A stretch of 64,000 nucleotides of DNA from Bordetella ansorpii (lineage in GTDB: Bacteria > Pseudomonadota > Gammaproteobacteria > Burkholderiales > Burkholderiaceae_B), in NCBI RefSeq assembly GCF_900078315.1, contig NZ_FKBS01000029.1:135758-199757 (forward strand), read 5' to 3'. A program made the position numbers and the translations under genes. The notes below the pieces were generated by a model. The model was given only the letters and a program-made list of their open reading frames with translations. It was not told the origin of the DNA and did no database searches. Shown one piece after another: positions 1 through 9,650 of this stretch; position 1 is the stretch's first letter, and each line of letters begins with the position of its first letter.

Positions 1-296
1 TGCAGGCCGCTGTCCTGCAGCAACAGCATCAGCGCGCCGTCCACCGAATAGGCGCCCATCACGGGCTGGGAGTATTGGCCGGCGACCAGGCCGGTCTCGT
101 ACAGCACCGAATACTGCGTCAATTCGCTGTAGCGCGTCAGGGCCTCGTGCAGCGGCAGGCGCGGAATGTCGAAGGCGACACGGGCAGGCTCGTGCCGCGG
201 GGCCTGCACCTGCGCGCCGGCCGGCGTTGCGGCCTGGGCGGAAGAAGGCAGCAGGCAGGACGCGGCCATGCCGAGGCAGGCTTGGGCCATGCGCAT
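1..296 (-). CDS. STN (secretin/TonB short N-terminal) domain protein, 3' end outside the window
   Basis: Only the N-terminal ~98 residues are visible. A signal-peptide-like start ending in SSAQA is followed by an STN domain: FDIPRLPLHEALTRYSE, then SVLYETGLVAGQ, then GAYSVDGALMLLLQDSG. STN domains sit at the periplasmic N-terminus of FecA-type TonB-dependent receptors, where they talk to a FecR anti-sigma factor, and also in secretins and small stand-alone exported proteins. Which of these this is cannot be told because the gene runs off the window. Start is uncertain: ATG at 296 gives a charged signal peptide; ATG at 290 has better spacing to a GAGG; ATG at 317 is also in frame. Confidence 0.62.
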   Translation of the reverse strand, partial: MRMAQACLGMAASCLLPSSAQAATPAGAQVQAPRHEPARVAFDIPRLPLHEALTRYSELTQYSVLYETGLVAGQYSQPVMGAYSVDGALMLLLQDSGL

Positions 297-476
297 CAAC
301 CTCGCGACGCCCGGCATGGCGCAGGCATACGAACGGCCGCGAAAGCGCGGAAACACGGCAGCGCGAGGATCATGGTGCGGGCGGCGGGCCGGACAGGCCT
401 GTCTGAAGCCGGGGGACCCGGCATCGTACGAATCTAAGGTTAACGTCAGGTTACAGCTGCGCGTCCACGCGCGGCC

Positions 477-1511
477 TCACACGGTGATGTCGACCAGATC
501 CCAGCGCGGCCGCACCGTGAAGGCGTGGCCATCCTCGCGCAACTCGGCCAGGCCGGCCTTGACGCGCTCGGCAGCGGCATAGGCGATCATCGCGCCGTTG
601 TCCGTGCACAGCGACAGCGGCGGGAAATAGGCCTGCGCCTTCAATTTGCCCAGCTCGCGGGCCAGGTGCGCGCGCAACAGGCTGTTGGCCCCTACCCCGC
701 CCGCCACCACCAGGCGGCGCAATTTGGTCTGTTTCAGCGCGCGGATGGCCTTGGCGGCCAGCACGTCGACGATGGCCGCCTGGGTGGCCGCCGCCAGATC
801 GGCGCGCGTCTGCTCATCCAGCCCGCCCGCCTGCTCGGCCGCCTTCACGCGAGTGAGCACGGCGGTCTTCAGGCCGCTGAAGCTGAAATCCAGGTCGCCG
901 CTGTGCAGCATGGGCCTCGGCAGTTCGAAGCGGGTGGCGTCGCCCTTCTCGGCCATGCGCGACAGCGCCGGCCCGCCCGGGTAACCCAGGCCCATCAGCT
1001 TGGCCGACTTGTCGAAGGCCTCGCCGGCCGCGTCGTCCAGCGTCTCGCCCAGCAGTTCATAGCGCCCCACCCCATCGACCCGCATCAATTGGGTATGGCC
1101 GCCCGACACCAGCAGCGCCACGAAGGGGAACTCCGGCTTGGGATCGGCCAGCAGCGGCGACAGCAGATGCCCTTCCAGGTGATGGATGCCGATGGCCGGA
1201 CGGCCCAGCGACCACGCCAGCGACTGCGCCACGCTGGCGCCCACCAGCAGCGCGCCGGCCAGGCCCGGGCCCGCCGTGTAGGCCACCGCGTCGACGTCCG
1301 ACAGTTGCAGGTCGGCTTCCTGCAGCACCTGGCGGGTCAGCGGCACCACACGGCGGATGTGGTCGCGCGAGGCCAGTTCGGGCACGACACCGCCGTATTC
1401 CTGGTGCATGGCGATCTGCGTGTGCAGGGCGTGCGACAGCAGGCCACGTTCGGTACAGACCGCGGCCACGCCGGTCTCGTCGCAGGAGCTTTCGAATCCG
1501 AGGATGATCAT
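477..1511 (-). CDS. tsaD: tRNA N6-threonylcarbamoyladenosine (t6A37) transferase subunit TsaD
   Basis: This 344-residue cytoplasmic enzyme transfers the threonylcarbamoyl group from threonylcarbamoyl-AMP to A37 of tRNAs reading ANN codons, together with TsaB and TsaE. The start [13 protein letters not shown] is typical. The metal-binding HLEGH (His111, His115) sits where the family has HMEGH, and [19 protein letters not shown] and the late VVAGGVGAN and [13 protein letters not shown] motifs of the ASKHA fold are all present. Length matches the family. A 34-codon in-frame extension upstream of ATG 1511 lacks family similarity and was not used. The gene is divergent from the purine permease at 1638. 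Confidence 0.97.
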   Translation of the reverse strand: MIILGFESSCDETGVAAVCTERGLLSHALHTQIAMHQEYGGVVPELASRDHIRRVVPLTRQVLQEADLQLSDVDAVAYTAGPGLAGALLVGASVAQSLAWSLGRPAIGIHHLEGHLLSPLLADPKPEFPFVALLVSGGHTQLMRVDGVGRYELLGETLDDAAGEAFDKSAKLMGLGYPGGPALSRMAEKGDATRFELPRPMLHSGDLDFSFSGLKTAVLTRVKAAEQAGGLDEQTRADLAAATQAAIVDVLAAKAIRALKQTKLRRLVVAGGVGANSLLRAHLARELGKLKAQAYFPPLSLCTDNGAMIAYAAAERVKAGLAELREDGHAFTVRPRWDLVDITV

Positions 1512-1637
1512 GGGCACGGATTTTACAACTGGTGCGAGAATACCGGCTTGACAGCCGCGCCCACGCGGCCCCACGCACGGACGTCGGCACGCACCGCGGC
1601 TGGCACTCATCACGGGAACGAAGGGGACCTGACCAAC

Positions 1638-2930
1638 ATGCTCGAGAAGCTATTCCGCCTGCGCGAGCACGGCACCACCGCGCGCACCGAGATCATCGCC
1701 GGGATCACGACGTTCCTGACGATGTCCTACATCATCTTCGTCAATCCCGACATCCTGTCGTCCACCGGCATGGACCGCAACGCGGTGTTCGTGGCCACCT
1801 GCCTGGCCGCCGCGCTGGGCACGCTCATCATGGCGTTCGTGGCCAACTGGCCCATCGGCATGGCGCCCGGCATGGGCCTGAACGCCTTCTTCGCCTTCGG
1901 CGTGGTCAAGGGCATGGGCTACACCTGGGAACAGGCGCTGGGCGCGGTGTTCATCTCGGGCATCATCTTCCTCATCCTGACGCTGACGGGCGTGCGCGCC
2001 TGGCTGATAAAGGGCATTCCGCATTCGCTGCGCAGCGCCATCGCCGCCGGCATCGGGTTGTTCCTGGCCATCATCGCGCTGTCCAGTTCGGGCATCGTGG
2101 TGCCCAACCCGGCCACCAAGGTGGCGCTGGGCGACCTGCGCCAGCCCGGCCCGCTGTTCGCCGTGCTGGGCTTCTTCATCATCGCCAGTTTGGATGCCCT
2201 GCGCGTGCGCGGCGCCATCCTCATCGGCGTGCTGGCCGTCACGGTGCTGTCCATGGCGCTGGGCTACAACGAGTTCCGGGGCGTGTTCTCCGCGCCGCCT
2301 AGCCTGGCCCCGACGTTCCTGCAACTGGACATCCTGGGCGCGCTGCATACCGGCTTCGTCCATGTCATCATCGTTTTCGTGCTGGTCGAGGTATTCGACG
2401 CCACCGGCACGCTGATGGGCGTGGCCAAGCGCGCCAACCTGATTCCCGAAGACCGGCCCAACCGCCTGGGCCGCGCGCTGTTCGCCGACAGCACCGCCAT
2501 CGTGGCGGGCTCGATGCTGGGCACCAGCAGCACCACCGCCTATGTGGAAAGCGCCTCTGGCGTGCAGGCCGGCGGCCGCACGGGACTGACCGCGCTGGTG
2601 GTGGCGCTGCTGTTTCTGGCCGCCTTGTTCATCTCGCCGCTGGCGGGCTCCGTGCCGGCCTACGCCACCGCGCCTGCCCTGCTGTACGTGGCCGGCCTGA
2701 TGATGCGCGAGCTGATCGACATCGACTGGGACGACGTCACCGAGGCCACGCCGGCCGCGCTCACCGCGCTCATCATGCCGTTCACGTACTCCATCGCCAA
2801 CGGCCTGGCCTTCGGTTTCATCAGCTATGCGGTGCTCAAGGCCTGCACCGGCCGCATCCGCCAGGTGCATCCGGCCACGTGGCTGGTGGCCGCGCTGTTC
2901 GTGGTCCGGTTCGCGTTCTTCCCCGAATGA
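1638..2930 (+). CDS. NCS2-family (AzgA/PbuG-type) guanine/hypoxanthine/adenine permease
   Basis: A 430-residue inner-membrane protein with about 12-14 hydrophobic segments. The opening [21 protein letters not shown] block, [19 protein letters not shown] and [22 protein letters not shown] are hallmark motifs of the AzgA-like branch of nucleobase-cation symporters, which import purine bases by proton symport. The substrate within the purines cannot be decided. ATG 1638 is chosen because it follows AAGGGGACC and starts at the conserved MLEKLFRL; the open frame continues far upstream but antisense to tsaD. Expression is probably monocistronic. Confidence 0.92.
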   Translation: MLEKLFRLREHGTTARTEIIAGITTFLTMSYIIFVNPDILSSTGMDRNAVFVATCLAAALGTLIMAFVANWPIGMAPGMGLNAFFAFGVVKGMGYTWEQALGAVFISGIIFLILTLTGVRAWLIKGIPHSLRSAIAAGIGLFLAIIALSSSGIVVPNPATKVALGDLRQPGPLFAVLGFFIIASLDALRVRGAILIGVLAVTVLSMALGYNEFRGVFSAPPSLAPTFLQLDILGALHTGFVHVIIVFVLVEVFDATGTLMGVAKRANLIPEDRPNRLGRALFADSTAIVAGSMLGTSSTTAYVESASGVQAGGRTGLTALVVALLFLAALFISPLAGSVPAYATAPALLYVAGLMMRELIDIDWDDVTEATPAALTALIMPFTYSIANGLAFGFISYAVLKACTGRIRQVHPATWLVAALFVVRFAFFPE

Positions 2931-3150
2931 GCGCGCCTGCCGTCCGCATGCGCGGTCCGCGAACAGGCTAACGCCGTCATATACCCAGGCTATCGACCCG
3001 GCCGCCCGCAAGGTTGCTCGGGTCCCTGGTTGATTTCGCCGATACACTCTCCATATGAATCACAGGCGGGGCGCGCATGCCGCGCCGCCCGGCCGGGCGC
3101 CCTGCCGGCTGTCCCGCCGCGCATCCCGCCGTTCTCTTGCAGAGGTATCC

Positions 3151-4188
3151 ATGACCGTCCTGGCCAACGTGCCCTTTTCCGTGCTCGACCTGGCGCCCAT
3201 CGTCCAGGATGGCAGCGCCGCCGATGCCTTCCGCAACACGGTGGCCCTGGCGCAGCATGTCGAGAAGCTGGGCTACAACCGCTTCTGGCTGGCCGAGCAT
3301 CACAACATCCCCGGCATCGCCAGCAGCGCCACCGCCGTGCTCATCGGCCACGTGGCCAGCCACACCACCACGCTGCGTGTCGGCTCGGGCGGCATCATGC
3401 TGCCCAACCACGCCCCGCTGATCATCGCCGAACAGTTCGGTACGCTCGAAACCCTCTACCCCGGCCGCATCGACCTGGGCCTGGGCCGCGCGCCGGGCAG
3501 CGACGGCGCCACGCAGCATGCGCTGCGCCGGGGTCCGCGCAGCGGCCTCGAATTCCCGGCGCTACTGGACGAGTTGCGCGCCTTCCTGGCGCCCGCCCAA
3601 CCCGGCCAGCCCGTGCGCGCCATTCCCGGCGCCGGCCTGGACAGCATTCCCATCTGGCTGCTGGGCTCCAGCGATTTCAGTGCGCGCCTGGCGGCCGAGC
3701 TGGGCCTGCCCTTCTCGTTCGCGGGCCACTTCTCGCCCGAGGGCATGGCCGCCATGCGGCTGTACCGCCACCTGTTCAAGCCGTCCGAGATCCTCGACCG
3801 CCCGTACGCCATGATCGGCGTGCCGGTCATCGCGGCCGACACCGACGAAGCAGCCCGCTACCTGTCCACCACGCAGCAGTTGAAGTTCCTGTCGCTGGTG
3901 CGCGGCAACCGCCTGGCGCTGCAGCCGCCGGTCGACAGCATGGACGGCCTGTGGAACGAATGGGAACGCCAGGCGGTCCACCAGAAGCTGGCGGCGTCCA
4001 TCGTGGGCGGACCCGACACGGTGCGCCAGAAGCTGGAAGCCCTGGTCGCGCAGACCGAGGCCGACGAGGTGATGATCGTGTCCGACTTCCATCGCCTGGA
4101 AGACCGGCTGCGCTCGTACGAGATCGTGGCCTCGCTCAAGGGCGAGCGCGCCAGCTCGCAGGATCCGGCGTCCTGTCTGCCGGCCTGA
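3151..4188 (+). CDS. LLM-class flavin-dependent oxidoreductase (luciferase-like monooxygenase)
   Basis: 345 residues with a bacterial-luciferase-like TIM-barrel fold. The start ([14 protein letters not shown]), [54 protein letters not shown] and [15 protein letters not shown] are the signature blocks of the single-component group whose members are often annotated MsnO8-like. Such enzymes use reduced flavin from a separate reductase; the substrate is unknown. ATG 3151 follows an AGAGG ribosome-binding site, and upstream in-frame sequence is a GC-rich artefact. It is followed at 136 bp by a thioredoxin gene in the same direction, which may be redox-related but is not clearly co-transcribed. Confidence 0.9.
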   Translation: MTVLANVPFSVLDLAPIVQDGSAADAFRNTVALAQHVEKLGYNRFWLAEHHNIPGIASSATAVLIGHVASHTTTLRVGSGGIMLPNHAPLIIAEQFGTLETLYPGRIDLGLGRAPGSDGATQHALRRGPRSGLEFPALLDELRAFLAPAQPGQPVRAIPGAGLDSIPIWLLGSSDFSARLAAELGLPFSFAGHFSPEGMAAMRLYRHLFKPSEILDRPYAMIGVPVIAADTDEAARYLSTTQQLKFLSLVRGNRLALQPPVDSMDGLWNEWERQAVHQKLAASIVGGPDTVRQKLEALVAQTEADEVMIVSDFHRLEDRLRSYEIVASLKGERASSQDPASCLPA

Positions 4189-4324
4189 AGTCCCTGAATC
4201 GCATGGTTGCGGCTGGCGGGCACGTCAGTTGCGGCACCCATCGCGGCGCGCCGAAGTTCGCCGCGTACAACCGGGCCGGCCCGCCGGCCCCCACTTCCGC
4301 GTCCGGCGCGGCAAGGATGGCGTT

Positions 4325-4717
4325 ATGAGCATCGTAGAACTCACCAAGGATTCCTTCCAGGAAGCCATTACCCCCGACGGCACCCTGATCGTCGATTTCT
4401 GGGCCCCGTGGTGCGGCCCGTGCAAGGGCTTCGCGCCTGTTTTCGAACAGGCCGCCACGGAACATGCCGACGTCACGTTCGCCAAGGTGAACACCGATGT
4501 CGAACAGGAACTGGCCGGCGCGCTGGGCATCCGCTCGATCCCCACGCTGATGGTGTTCCGCGAGCAGGTGCTGCTGTTCTCGCAACCCGGCGCCCTGAGC
4601 GCGGGGCAGTTGAACGAACTGCTGGGCAAGATCAAGGAAGTGGACATGACCCAGGTCCACAAGGATATCGCCGACGCCCGCGCGAAATCCGACGGCGCGG
4701 ACGGCGCCCAGGCCTGA
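4325..4717 (+). CDS. thioredoxin-family protein with WCGPC active site
   Basis: 130 residues, slightly longer than classical thioredoxin (~108). VDFWAPWCGPCKGFAPVFEQ carries the canonical WCGPC redox centre (Cys at about 31 and 34), and IRSIPTLMVF carries the cis-Pro loop. No signal peptide, so a cytoplasmic disulfide reductase is expected. The C-terminal ~25 residues (KEVDMTQVHKDIADARAKSDGADGAQA) form an extra charged tail beyond the thioredoxin fold. GGATGG lies just before the ATG. It is not the only likely thioredoxin of the cell, so trxA is not assigned. Confidence 0.92.
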   Translation: MSIVELTKDSFQEAITPDGTLIVDFWAPWCGPCKGFAPVFEQAATEHADVTFAKVNTDVEQELAGALGIRSIPTLMVFREQVLLFSQPGALSAGQLNELLGKIKEVDMTQVHKDIADARAKSDGADGAQA

Positions 4718-4760
4718 TGGGCACGGCCGGGTCCGGCCTGCGGGCCGGGCCTGGTCGCTC

Positions 4761-4780
4761 GGCCCGAAAGTGATCGGGCC
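4761..4780. terminator. possible bidirectional hairpin between convergent genes
   Basis: A 7-bp GC-rich stem (GGCCCGA / TCGGGCC) with a 6-nt loop lies in the 151-bp gap between the convergent thioredoxin and YigZ genes. There is no U-tract on either side, so it is not a textbook intrinsic terminator. Other GC-rich inverted repeats overlap this gap. Confidence 0.25.
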
Positions 4781-4868
4781 CGCCCAGCCGGCGCACGGCA
4801 GCACTTTTCGGGTCTGGGCGCGCGGCCGTGGGCGCGTCACGACGGGTCCGTGCGCGCCTGTGCGCGCG

Positions 4869-5456
4869 TCACGATGAGACGCGCCACTCCCCCTTGCCGC
4901 GCGTGATGTTCGCCACGACCTGTTCGAGTTCGGCCAGCACGCCGCGCGGCACCTGCAAGGCCAGGTCCGCACCGTGTGCGTCGAAGGTCTCGCCCGCTAT
5001 CGTCACGCCCCCCTGCGCCAGCCTGGCGCGCAGCAGCGGCAGTTCGGCGAAGTCGCATCGGCAACGCACGTCCACGGTTTCGATGATCTCCACCCGCTCG
5101 CCCAGCCGCAGGCAGTTCGCCGCGCAGCCTCCGTAGGCCCGCACCAGTCCGCCCGCCCCCAGCTTGACGCCACCGAACCAGCGCACCACCAGCACCGCCA
5201 CGCGGTCCAGCCCCTGGCCGTCGATGGCCTGCAGGATGGGACGGCCCGCCGTGCCCCCGGGCTCGCCGTCGTCGTTGCTGCGGTACTCGTTGCCGATGCG
5301 ATAGGCCCAGCAATTGTGCGTGGCGGCGGGATCGCCATGGCGCGCGAACAGCGCCATCGCCTCGTCGATCGAGGCCACCGGCCCCGCGACGGCCAGGAAT
5401 CGGCTTTTCTTGATCTCTTCTTCGTGCGTGCAGAGGGAGGCCAGCGTGTGCGTCAT
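4869..5456 (-). CDS. YigZ/IMPACT-family protein
   Basis: 195 residues. The N-terminal UPF0029 (IMPACT) domain shows EEEIKKSRFLA, ATHNCWAYRIG, SNDDGEPGGTAGRPIL and VLVVRWFGGVKLGAGGLVRAYGG, all diagnostic. The smaller C-terminal DUF1949 ferredoxin-like domain follows. YigZ proteins are conserved and cytosolic. A link to translation control is suggested by eukaryotic IMPACT, but the bacterial function is not established. Length is normal (about 200). It is convergent with the thioredoxin gene. Confidence 0.93.
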   Translation of the reverse strand: MTHTLASLCTHEEEIKKSRFLAVAGPVASIDEAMALFARHGDPAATHNCWAYRIGNEYRSNDDGEPGGTAGRPILQAIDGQGLDRVAVLVVRWFGGVKLGAGGLVRAYGGCAANCLRLGERVEIIETVDVRCRCDFAELPLLRARLAQGGVTIAGETFDAHGADLALQVPRGVLAELEQVVANITRGKGEWRVSS

Positions 5457-5523
5457 GGCGCGGATTGTAAGCGCGGCGGCGCGGCGAAGCTGTCCCGTGC
5501 CGCCCCAGCGGCCTGAGCATCGC

Positions 5524-6420
5524 TCAGCCGTGGCAGTCCGGCACTTCCTGGTCCAGATAGACGTCGAACGCCACGTCGCGCGCCCATTTGTCCGTCATGG
5601 CCTTCCAGGCGCCGTCGCGGCGCCATTCGCGCATGGCCTCGGCCAGCAGTCCGGCCTGCCCGCCTTGCGAAGCCACCAGCCAGACGCGCTCGGCGCGCGG
5701 CCCTTCCAGCGTCAGGGTGGACGAGAACTTCTTCCACTCGGGATAGCGCATCAGCGGCGCCCATACCGCGTCGTCGATCACGGCGACGTCGCAGGCGCCC
5801 TCGCGCGTGGCCACCAGCGCATCGGATGGCACACGATGCGTGCGCACGGTGGCGCCCGACTGCCTGGCCAGTTCCTGCGCCTGCACCGCGGCGGACGACA
5901 TGCAGACGCTGCGGCCCTTCACGTCCTGCCAGCGCCGCATGGCGGTGTCGTTGCGGATGACGGCCTGCGGACGGGTCACGTAGCCCGAAGGCACCCGCGC
6001 CACCTCTGGCGCCTGCGCACCGGGGGACGACTGCCCTTCGAGCTGGCTCGCCAGCACGGCGTCGACCTCACCGGCAGCCAGCAGCCTCGCGGCCTCGCCG
6101 GCATCGACCTGCCGCAACGTCACGGGCAAGTCCAGCTTCTGACCCAGCCGTTCCGCCATCAGGGCATCCAGGCCATCCGGGGTACGGATCTTGGCGCCGG
6201 CCGCGGGCGGCGGCGCCAGGTACGGCACGCCGATCACCAGCGTGCCGCGCGCCCGCGCCCTGGCGAACGCGGCCTCGGACGCGGCCGGCTCGGCGGCATC
6301 GGCATGCGGCATGGCGAACGGCGCCACCGCGCCGCCCGCCAGCCAGGCGCCCAGCAGCAACGCGGCCACGCCGCCCGCCATCCGGGCCTTGCCTGCACGA
6401 ATCGACACCAGGCGCCGCAT
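5524..6420 (-). CDS. periplasmic substrate-binding protein (SBP_bac_3-like), last gene of an ABC operon
   Basis: 298 residues with an N-terminal membrane/signal segment (GGVAALLLGAWLAGGAVAPFA, cut likely near ADAAEP). The rest is a type-2 periplasmic binding fold: GTLVIGVPYLAPPP, DGLDALMAERLGQKL, LAAGEVDAVLAS, VKGRSVCMSSA and ACDVAVIDDAVW. The two cysteines in SVCMS and EGACDV may form a disulfide. It lies 13 bp after the permease gene, so it probably serves the same transporter, although the operon already encodes an NMT1-type binding protein. ATG 6420 is preferred to an in-frame TTG at 6426 because of GGGGCT spacing. It may bind a second ligand or act as a sensor or accessory protein. Confidence 0.78.
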   Translation of the reverse strand: MRRLVSIRAGKARMAGGVAALLLGAWLAGGAVAPFAMPHADAAEPAASEAAFARARARGTLVIGVPYLAPPPAAGAKIRTPDGLDALMAERLGQKLDLPVTLRQVDAGEAARLLAAGEVDAVLASQLEGQSSPGAQAPEVARVPSGYVTRPQAVIRNDTAMRRWQDVKGRSVCMSSAAVQAQELARQSGATVRTHRVPSDALVATREGACDVAVIDDAVWAPLMRYPEWKKFSSTLTLEGPRAERVWLVASQGGQAGLLAEAMREWRRDGAWKAMTDKWARDVAFDVYLDQEVPDCHG

Positions 6421-6433
6421 GATCAAAGCCCCG

Positions 6434-7207
6434 TCAGACGTACTGATAACGCAGCAGGCGGTGCTTGAGCCGCTCCAGCACCAGTTGGTCGATCAACGCC
6501 GCCAGCACCGCGATGACCAGGATATTGGCCATCACGCCGGTCATGTCGGCGATCTCGCCCGAATAGGCCAGCGAACGGCCCAGGCCCTTGCCGAAGCCGA
6601 TCAGCATCTCGGCCGAGATCAGCGCGCGCCAGGCATTGCCGAACGCCAGCTGCGCGCCGGTGATCAGCTCTGGCATGACCGCCGGCAGGTACACCCGCTT
6701 GACCAGGTCCCAAGGCGTGGCGCCCATGACGCGCGCCGCGGACACGTGCACGCGCTGCACCGATTCCGTGGCGTTCATCACGCTGAGCGCGGCCGGGAAG
6801 AATGCCGACAGCGCCACCACGATGATGATGGGCGTATTGCCGAAGCCCATCACGATCAGGAACAGCGGCACCCAGGCGATCGACGGAATCGCCTGCAGGA
6901 TGACGATGGCGCTGCGCAGCACCTCGCGGAAGAACACCAGCAGCGCGGCCACCAGGCCGAAGCCGATACCGGCAGCCAGCGCCAGGCCGTAGCCCAGGCC
7001 CAGGCGGCTGAGGGTGCCGGACAGGCTCTGGTGGAAGTTGTCCTTGCCCAGCTCTTCGACCAGGCGGCCCAGCACCGTGGGCACGCCCGGCATCAGGAAG
7101 TCGGGCAGCATCCAGGCGGCGGCCTGCCACAGCAGGAAGATGAAGGCCACGCCCAGCACCCCGGCGAGGGTCTTGCGCAGCCCTGTCACGCGGGTCGAAG
7201 TGCTCAA
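6434..7207 (-). CDS. ABC transporter permease, nitrate/sulfonate/taurine (SsuC/TauC) type
   Basis: 257 residues, six or so membrane helices. The cytoplasmic coupling loop reads SAARVMGATPWDLVKRVYLPAVMPELITGAQLAFGNAWRALISAEML, the EAA-type motif of BPD permeases, close to SsuC and TauC. The start is TTG at 7207, overlapping the TTGA stop region of the upstream binding-protein gene by 4 bp, which implies translational coupling. The downstream second binding protein follows after 13 bp. The substrate is a small organic or inorganic anion or a pyrimidine precursor in this family; it cannot be decided here. Confidence 0.9.
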   Translation of the reverse strand: MSTSTRVTGLRKTLAGVLGVAFIFLLWQAAAWMLPDFLMPGVPTVLGRLVEELGKDNFHQSLSGTLSRLGLGYGLALAAGIGFGLVAALLVFFREVLRSAIVILQAIPSIAWVPLFLIVMGFGNTPIIIVVALSAFFPAALSVMNATESVQRVHVSAARVMGATPWDLVKRVYLPAVMPELITGAQLAFGNAWRALISAEMLIGFGKGLGRSLAYSGEIADMTGVMANILVIAVLAALIDQLVLERLKHRLLRYQYV

Positions 7208-8202
7208 AGCTTGCGAGCCTCTTGCCAGGACAGATCGACGATGCTGGAGACGTCGTACGGCTTGCCGTCACGGGTCTTCAGCGCGCCCTGGGCTTGCAGG
7301 ATGTCAGCGATCTCCTGCATGCGGGCCGTGTCCTTGTCCGTCAGCTTGGGCGTGAACACCTGCGTGCCGATGGCTTCGCTGATGACGGTGTCGCGAGGCA
7401 GTTCGCCGCGCTTGAGGGTCTTGAGCGTCGGCTCGGCGATGAAGTACGAGGAAATCAGCTTGGCGGCTTCATTGGGCTGTTTCTGCAGCAGGTGGGTGGC
7501 CTGCAACTGGGCGTCCAGGGCCTTCCACACGTCGTCCTTGCGCTTGGACAAGACCTCGCCCGAGGTGATCACCACCATGCACGGGAACGGCCACGACTGG
7601 CCCACTTCATAGATCTGCTTGACCGGCGCGACCAGTTGCGCAATGCGGTCATAGGGTTCGAACAGGAAAGCGGCGTCCACGCGCTTGCCCACCAGCGACT
7701 GCACGGCCACGGCCGGGCTGACGCCCATGATGTTCACGTCGTCGGCCGACAGGTTGCCCTGCTTGAGCACCACACCCTTGAACACCACGTCGGCGGTGCT
7801 GCCTTCGCTTTGCGAGGCCAGGGTCTTGCCTTTCAGGCCGGCGATGTCCTTCACGCCGGCATCGTCGCGCACCACCAGCGAGTGGTAGCCCTGCTGCGCG
7901 CCGCCCACCACTTTCAGGTCCGCGCCCTTCGAGGCCCAGGCCACGGCGTTGGTGAAACCCAGCACGCCGATGTCCATCTGGCCGCCCACGATGGCCTTGA
8001 TCAGGTCGGTGCCCGACTTGAACTCGACCAGTTCGGTGTCCAGGCCGGCCTTCTGATAGTAGCCGCCTTCCTGGGCCACGATGGCCTGGGCGTCGTCCAT
8101 GACGCGCAGGTAGCCCACGCGGAACTTGTCGGCGGCCATGGCCGGACCGGCGGCCAGCAGCGCGGCGGCCAATGACAGCGAAATCGAGTGCTTGATCTTC
8201 AT
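7204..8202 (-). CDS. ABC transporter substrate-binding protein, NMT1/SsuA-like
   Basis: 332 residues. A clear Sec signal peptide (KIKHSISLSLAAALLAAGPAMAAD, cleaved after AMA) precedes an NMT1/SsuA-type binding fold: FRVGYLRVMDDAQAIVAQEGGYYQKAGLDTELVEF, IVGGQMDIGVLGFTNAVAWASKGADLKVVGG, LKGKTLASQSEGSTADVVF and GKRVDAAFLFEPYDRIAQ. It delivers ligand to the permease encoded at 6434-7207. GAGGAG lies in front of ATG 8202. The ATPase gene is 97 bp upstream. Confidence 0.92.
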   Translation of the reverse strand: MKIKHSISLSLAAALLAAGPAMAADKFRVGYLRVMDDAQAIVAQEGGYYQKAGLDTELVEFKSGTDLIKAIVGGQMDIGVLGFTNAVAWASKGADLKVVGGAQQGYHSLVVRDDAGVKDIAGLKGKTLASQSEGSTADVVFKGVVLKQGNLSADDVNIMGVSPAVAVQSLVGKRVDAAFLFEPYDRIAQLVAPVKQIYEVGQSWPFPCMVVITSGEVLSKRKDDVWKALDAQLQATHLLQKQPNEAAKLISSYFIAEPTLKTLKRGELPRDTVISEAIGTQVFTPKLTDKDTARMQEIADILQAQGALKTRDGKPYDVSSIVDLSWQEARKL

Positions 8203-8298
8203 GATGAGGACTCCTCGGTAATGGGGCAGCCACGCCGATGGCGGGCAGAATCGTTATGGGGTGATGAAAGGACGGCGTGCTGGCGGTTGCAGCGACGT

Positions 8299-9072
8299 TC
8301 AGGCGGTCAGCGCGGCATCGTCCTGCTCGGCGCCATGGCCGCCGACGGCGATGCCCAGCAGGCGCAGGATCTCGCGCTTCTCGCCGGCCAGGTCGGCCAG
8401 GTCGTGCGTCTTGGTGCGGTGCGCCAGGTTGAACTCGCGCAGCACGCGCGCCGGGCGCGGGCTGAACACCACGATGCGGTCGGCCAGGAACAGCGCCTCG
8501 TCCACGTCATGGGTGACCAGCAGCACGGTGGGCTTTTCCTGCTCGATCAGCTGGCGCAGCACATCCTGCAGGCTCAGGCGCGTCAGCGCGTCCAGCGCGC
8601 CGAAGGGCTCGTCCATCAGCATGGTCTGCGGCTTGGCGATGAACGCGCGGGCCAGCGCCGCGCGCTGGCGCATGCCGCCGGACACCTGATGCGGAAAATA
8701 CCCTTCGAAGCCGCCCAGGCCGACACGTTCGAGCCAGGCCACGGCCTGCTCGCGCGCCCGCGCCTTGGGCACCCGCTGGAACTCCAGCGCCAGCGACACA
8801 TTGTCGCGCAGCGTCAGCCACGGATACAGCGCATGCTCCTGGAACACCAGCGTCCGGCTGGGATGCGGCCCTTGCACCGGCTTGCCATCGGCCAGCACGC
8901 TGCCCTCGGAGGCCTTCTCCAGGCCGGCCGCCAGATGCAGCAGCGTGGATTTGCCGCAGCCCGACGGACCGACCAGCGCGACCAGTTCACCGGTCTTGAA
9001 TTCGCTGGAAAAGCCGTCCACCACTTGCAGCGAGCCGAAGCGCTTGTGGACGTGGTCGAAAGTCAGATTCAT
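8299..9072 (-). CDS. ABC transporter ATPase, nitrate/sulfonate/taurine (SsuB/TauB) type
   Basis: 257 residues from ATG 9072. Walker A GPSGCGKST, Q-loop FQEHALYPWLTL, signature VSGGMRQRAALARAF, Walker B TMLMDEPFGALDALTR and H-loop VTHDVDEALFLADR are all intact. It energises the permease at 6434-7207. It is the first gene of the operon ATPase - binding protein - permease - second binding protein. A 13-codon in-frame extension to a GTG at 9111 is possible but has no family support. The AT-rich stretch 9121-9190 just upstream is the likely promoter region. Confidence 0.93.
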   Translation of the reverse strand: MNLTFDHVHKRFGSLQVVDGFSSEFKTGELVALVGPSGCGKSTLLHLAAGLEKASEGSVLADGKPVQGPHPSRTLVFQEHALYPWLTLRDNVSLALEFQRVPKARAREQAVAWLERVGLGGFEGYFPHQVSGGMRQRAALARAFIAKPQTMLMDEPFGALDALTRLSLQDVLRQLIEQEKPTVLLVTHDVDEALFLADRIVVFSPRPARVLREFNLAHRTKTHDLADLAGEKREILRLLGIAVGGHGAEQDDAALTA

Positions 9073-9227
9073 GAGGCAGGCCGGGTGAGGACAAATTTGG
9101 TCACATGGCACTCTACCTACACGGCATATGAGAGAAAACTATATTTCCATCATTTATTAATAGCTTTTAGAAATATAGAGATCTTCTGAAGCCTGGTTCG
9201 CAGGGTCAAGGATTGCGTTCTTGTGAC

Positions 9228-9302
9228 GCCGCGCTCGTACCTGCGAAGTCCCGTCCTCGCCCTTTCGGGCTCCGGGCGCGACCTCTCCGGCACGCCCGCG
9301 GC
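9228..9302 (+). repeat. 75-bp structured repeat, copy A (forward)
   Basis: Read forward the core begins CTGCGAAGTCCCGTCCTCGC and ends GGGCGCGACCTCTCCGG. The ends form an imperfect inverted repeat (9228-9238 with 9292-9302, 9 of 11). A GCCC/GGGC mini-stem sits in the middle. Copies B, C and D are at 9488, 11433 and 11679. The remainder of the 578-bp gap 9073-9650 shows no gene I can support. Confidence 0.75.
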
Positions 9303-9487
9303 TCACATCCACGTAATGCCGTGGCCTTTAAACACCCGCTTCAGGCGAAGCCCCGTATGTTTTACACCACTATCCAGGGGCCCTGGATCGATGACCCATC
9401 GTTGAACCCACGACGAACTTCCCCATGGATACGACATCCGCGTACTGAACGCTGTGCATGGGACGCGCCGGACACGAGACAACATGA

Positions 9488-9562
9488 GCCGGTGGCATGA
9501 CGGAGAAGTCACGCCCGGAGCCCGAAAGGGCGAGGACGAGACTTCGCAGTTGTGCCACCGGC
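9488..9562 (-). repeat. 75-bp structured repeat, copy B (reverse)
   Basis: Reverse complement of the copy A type; its core is nearly identical to A. The ends are a perfect 10-bp inverted repeat, GCCGGTGGCA (9488-9497) with TGCCACCGGC (9553-9562), differing in sequence from the arms of the other copies while keeping the pairing. It lies 88 bp beyond the 3' end of ybiT. Confidence 0.78.
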
Positions 9563-9650
9563 GCTCAAGAACTCAAAAACGACCACCCAAGCAAAACCAC
9601 ACTTCCCCGCAAACCGCACCTACGCAGGCACCGCTGCAGGCAAGAAAAAA

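Noticed and set aside
8299-9111. A full ssuEADCB or tauABC operon
   Set aside because: No monooxygenase or dioxygenase gene is adjacent, so the sulfonate substrate is not supported.
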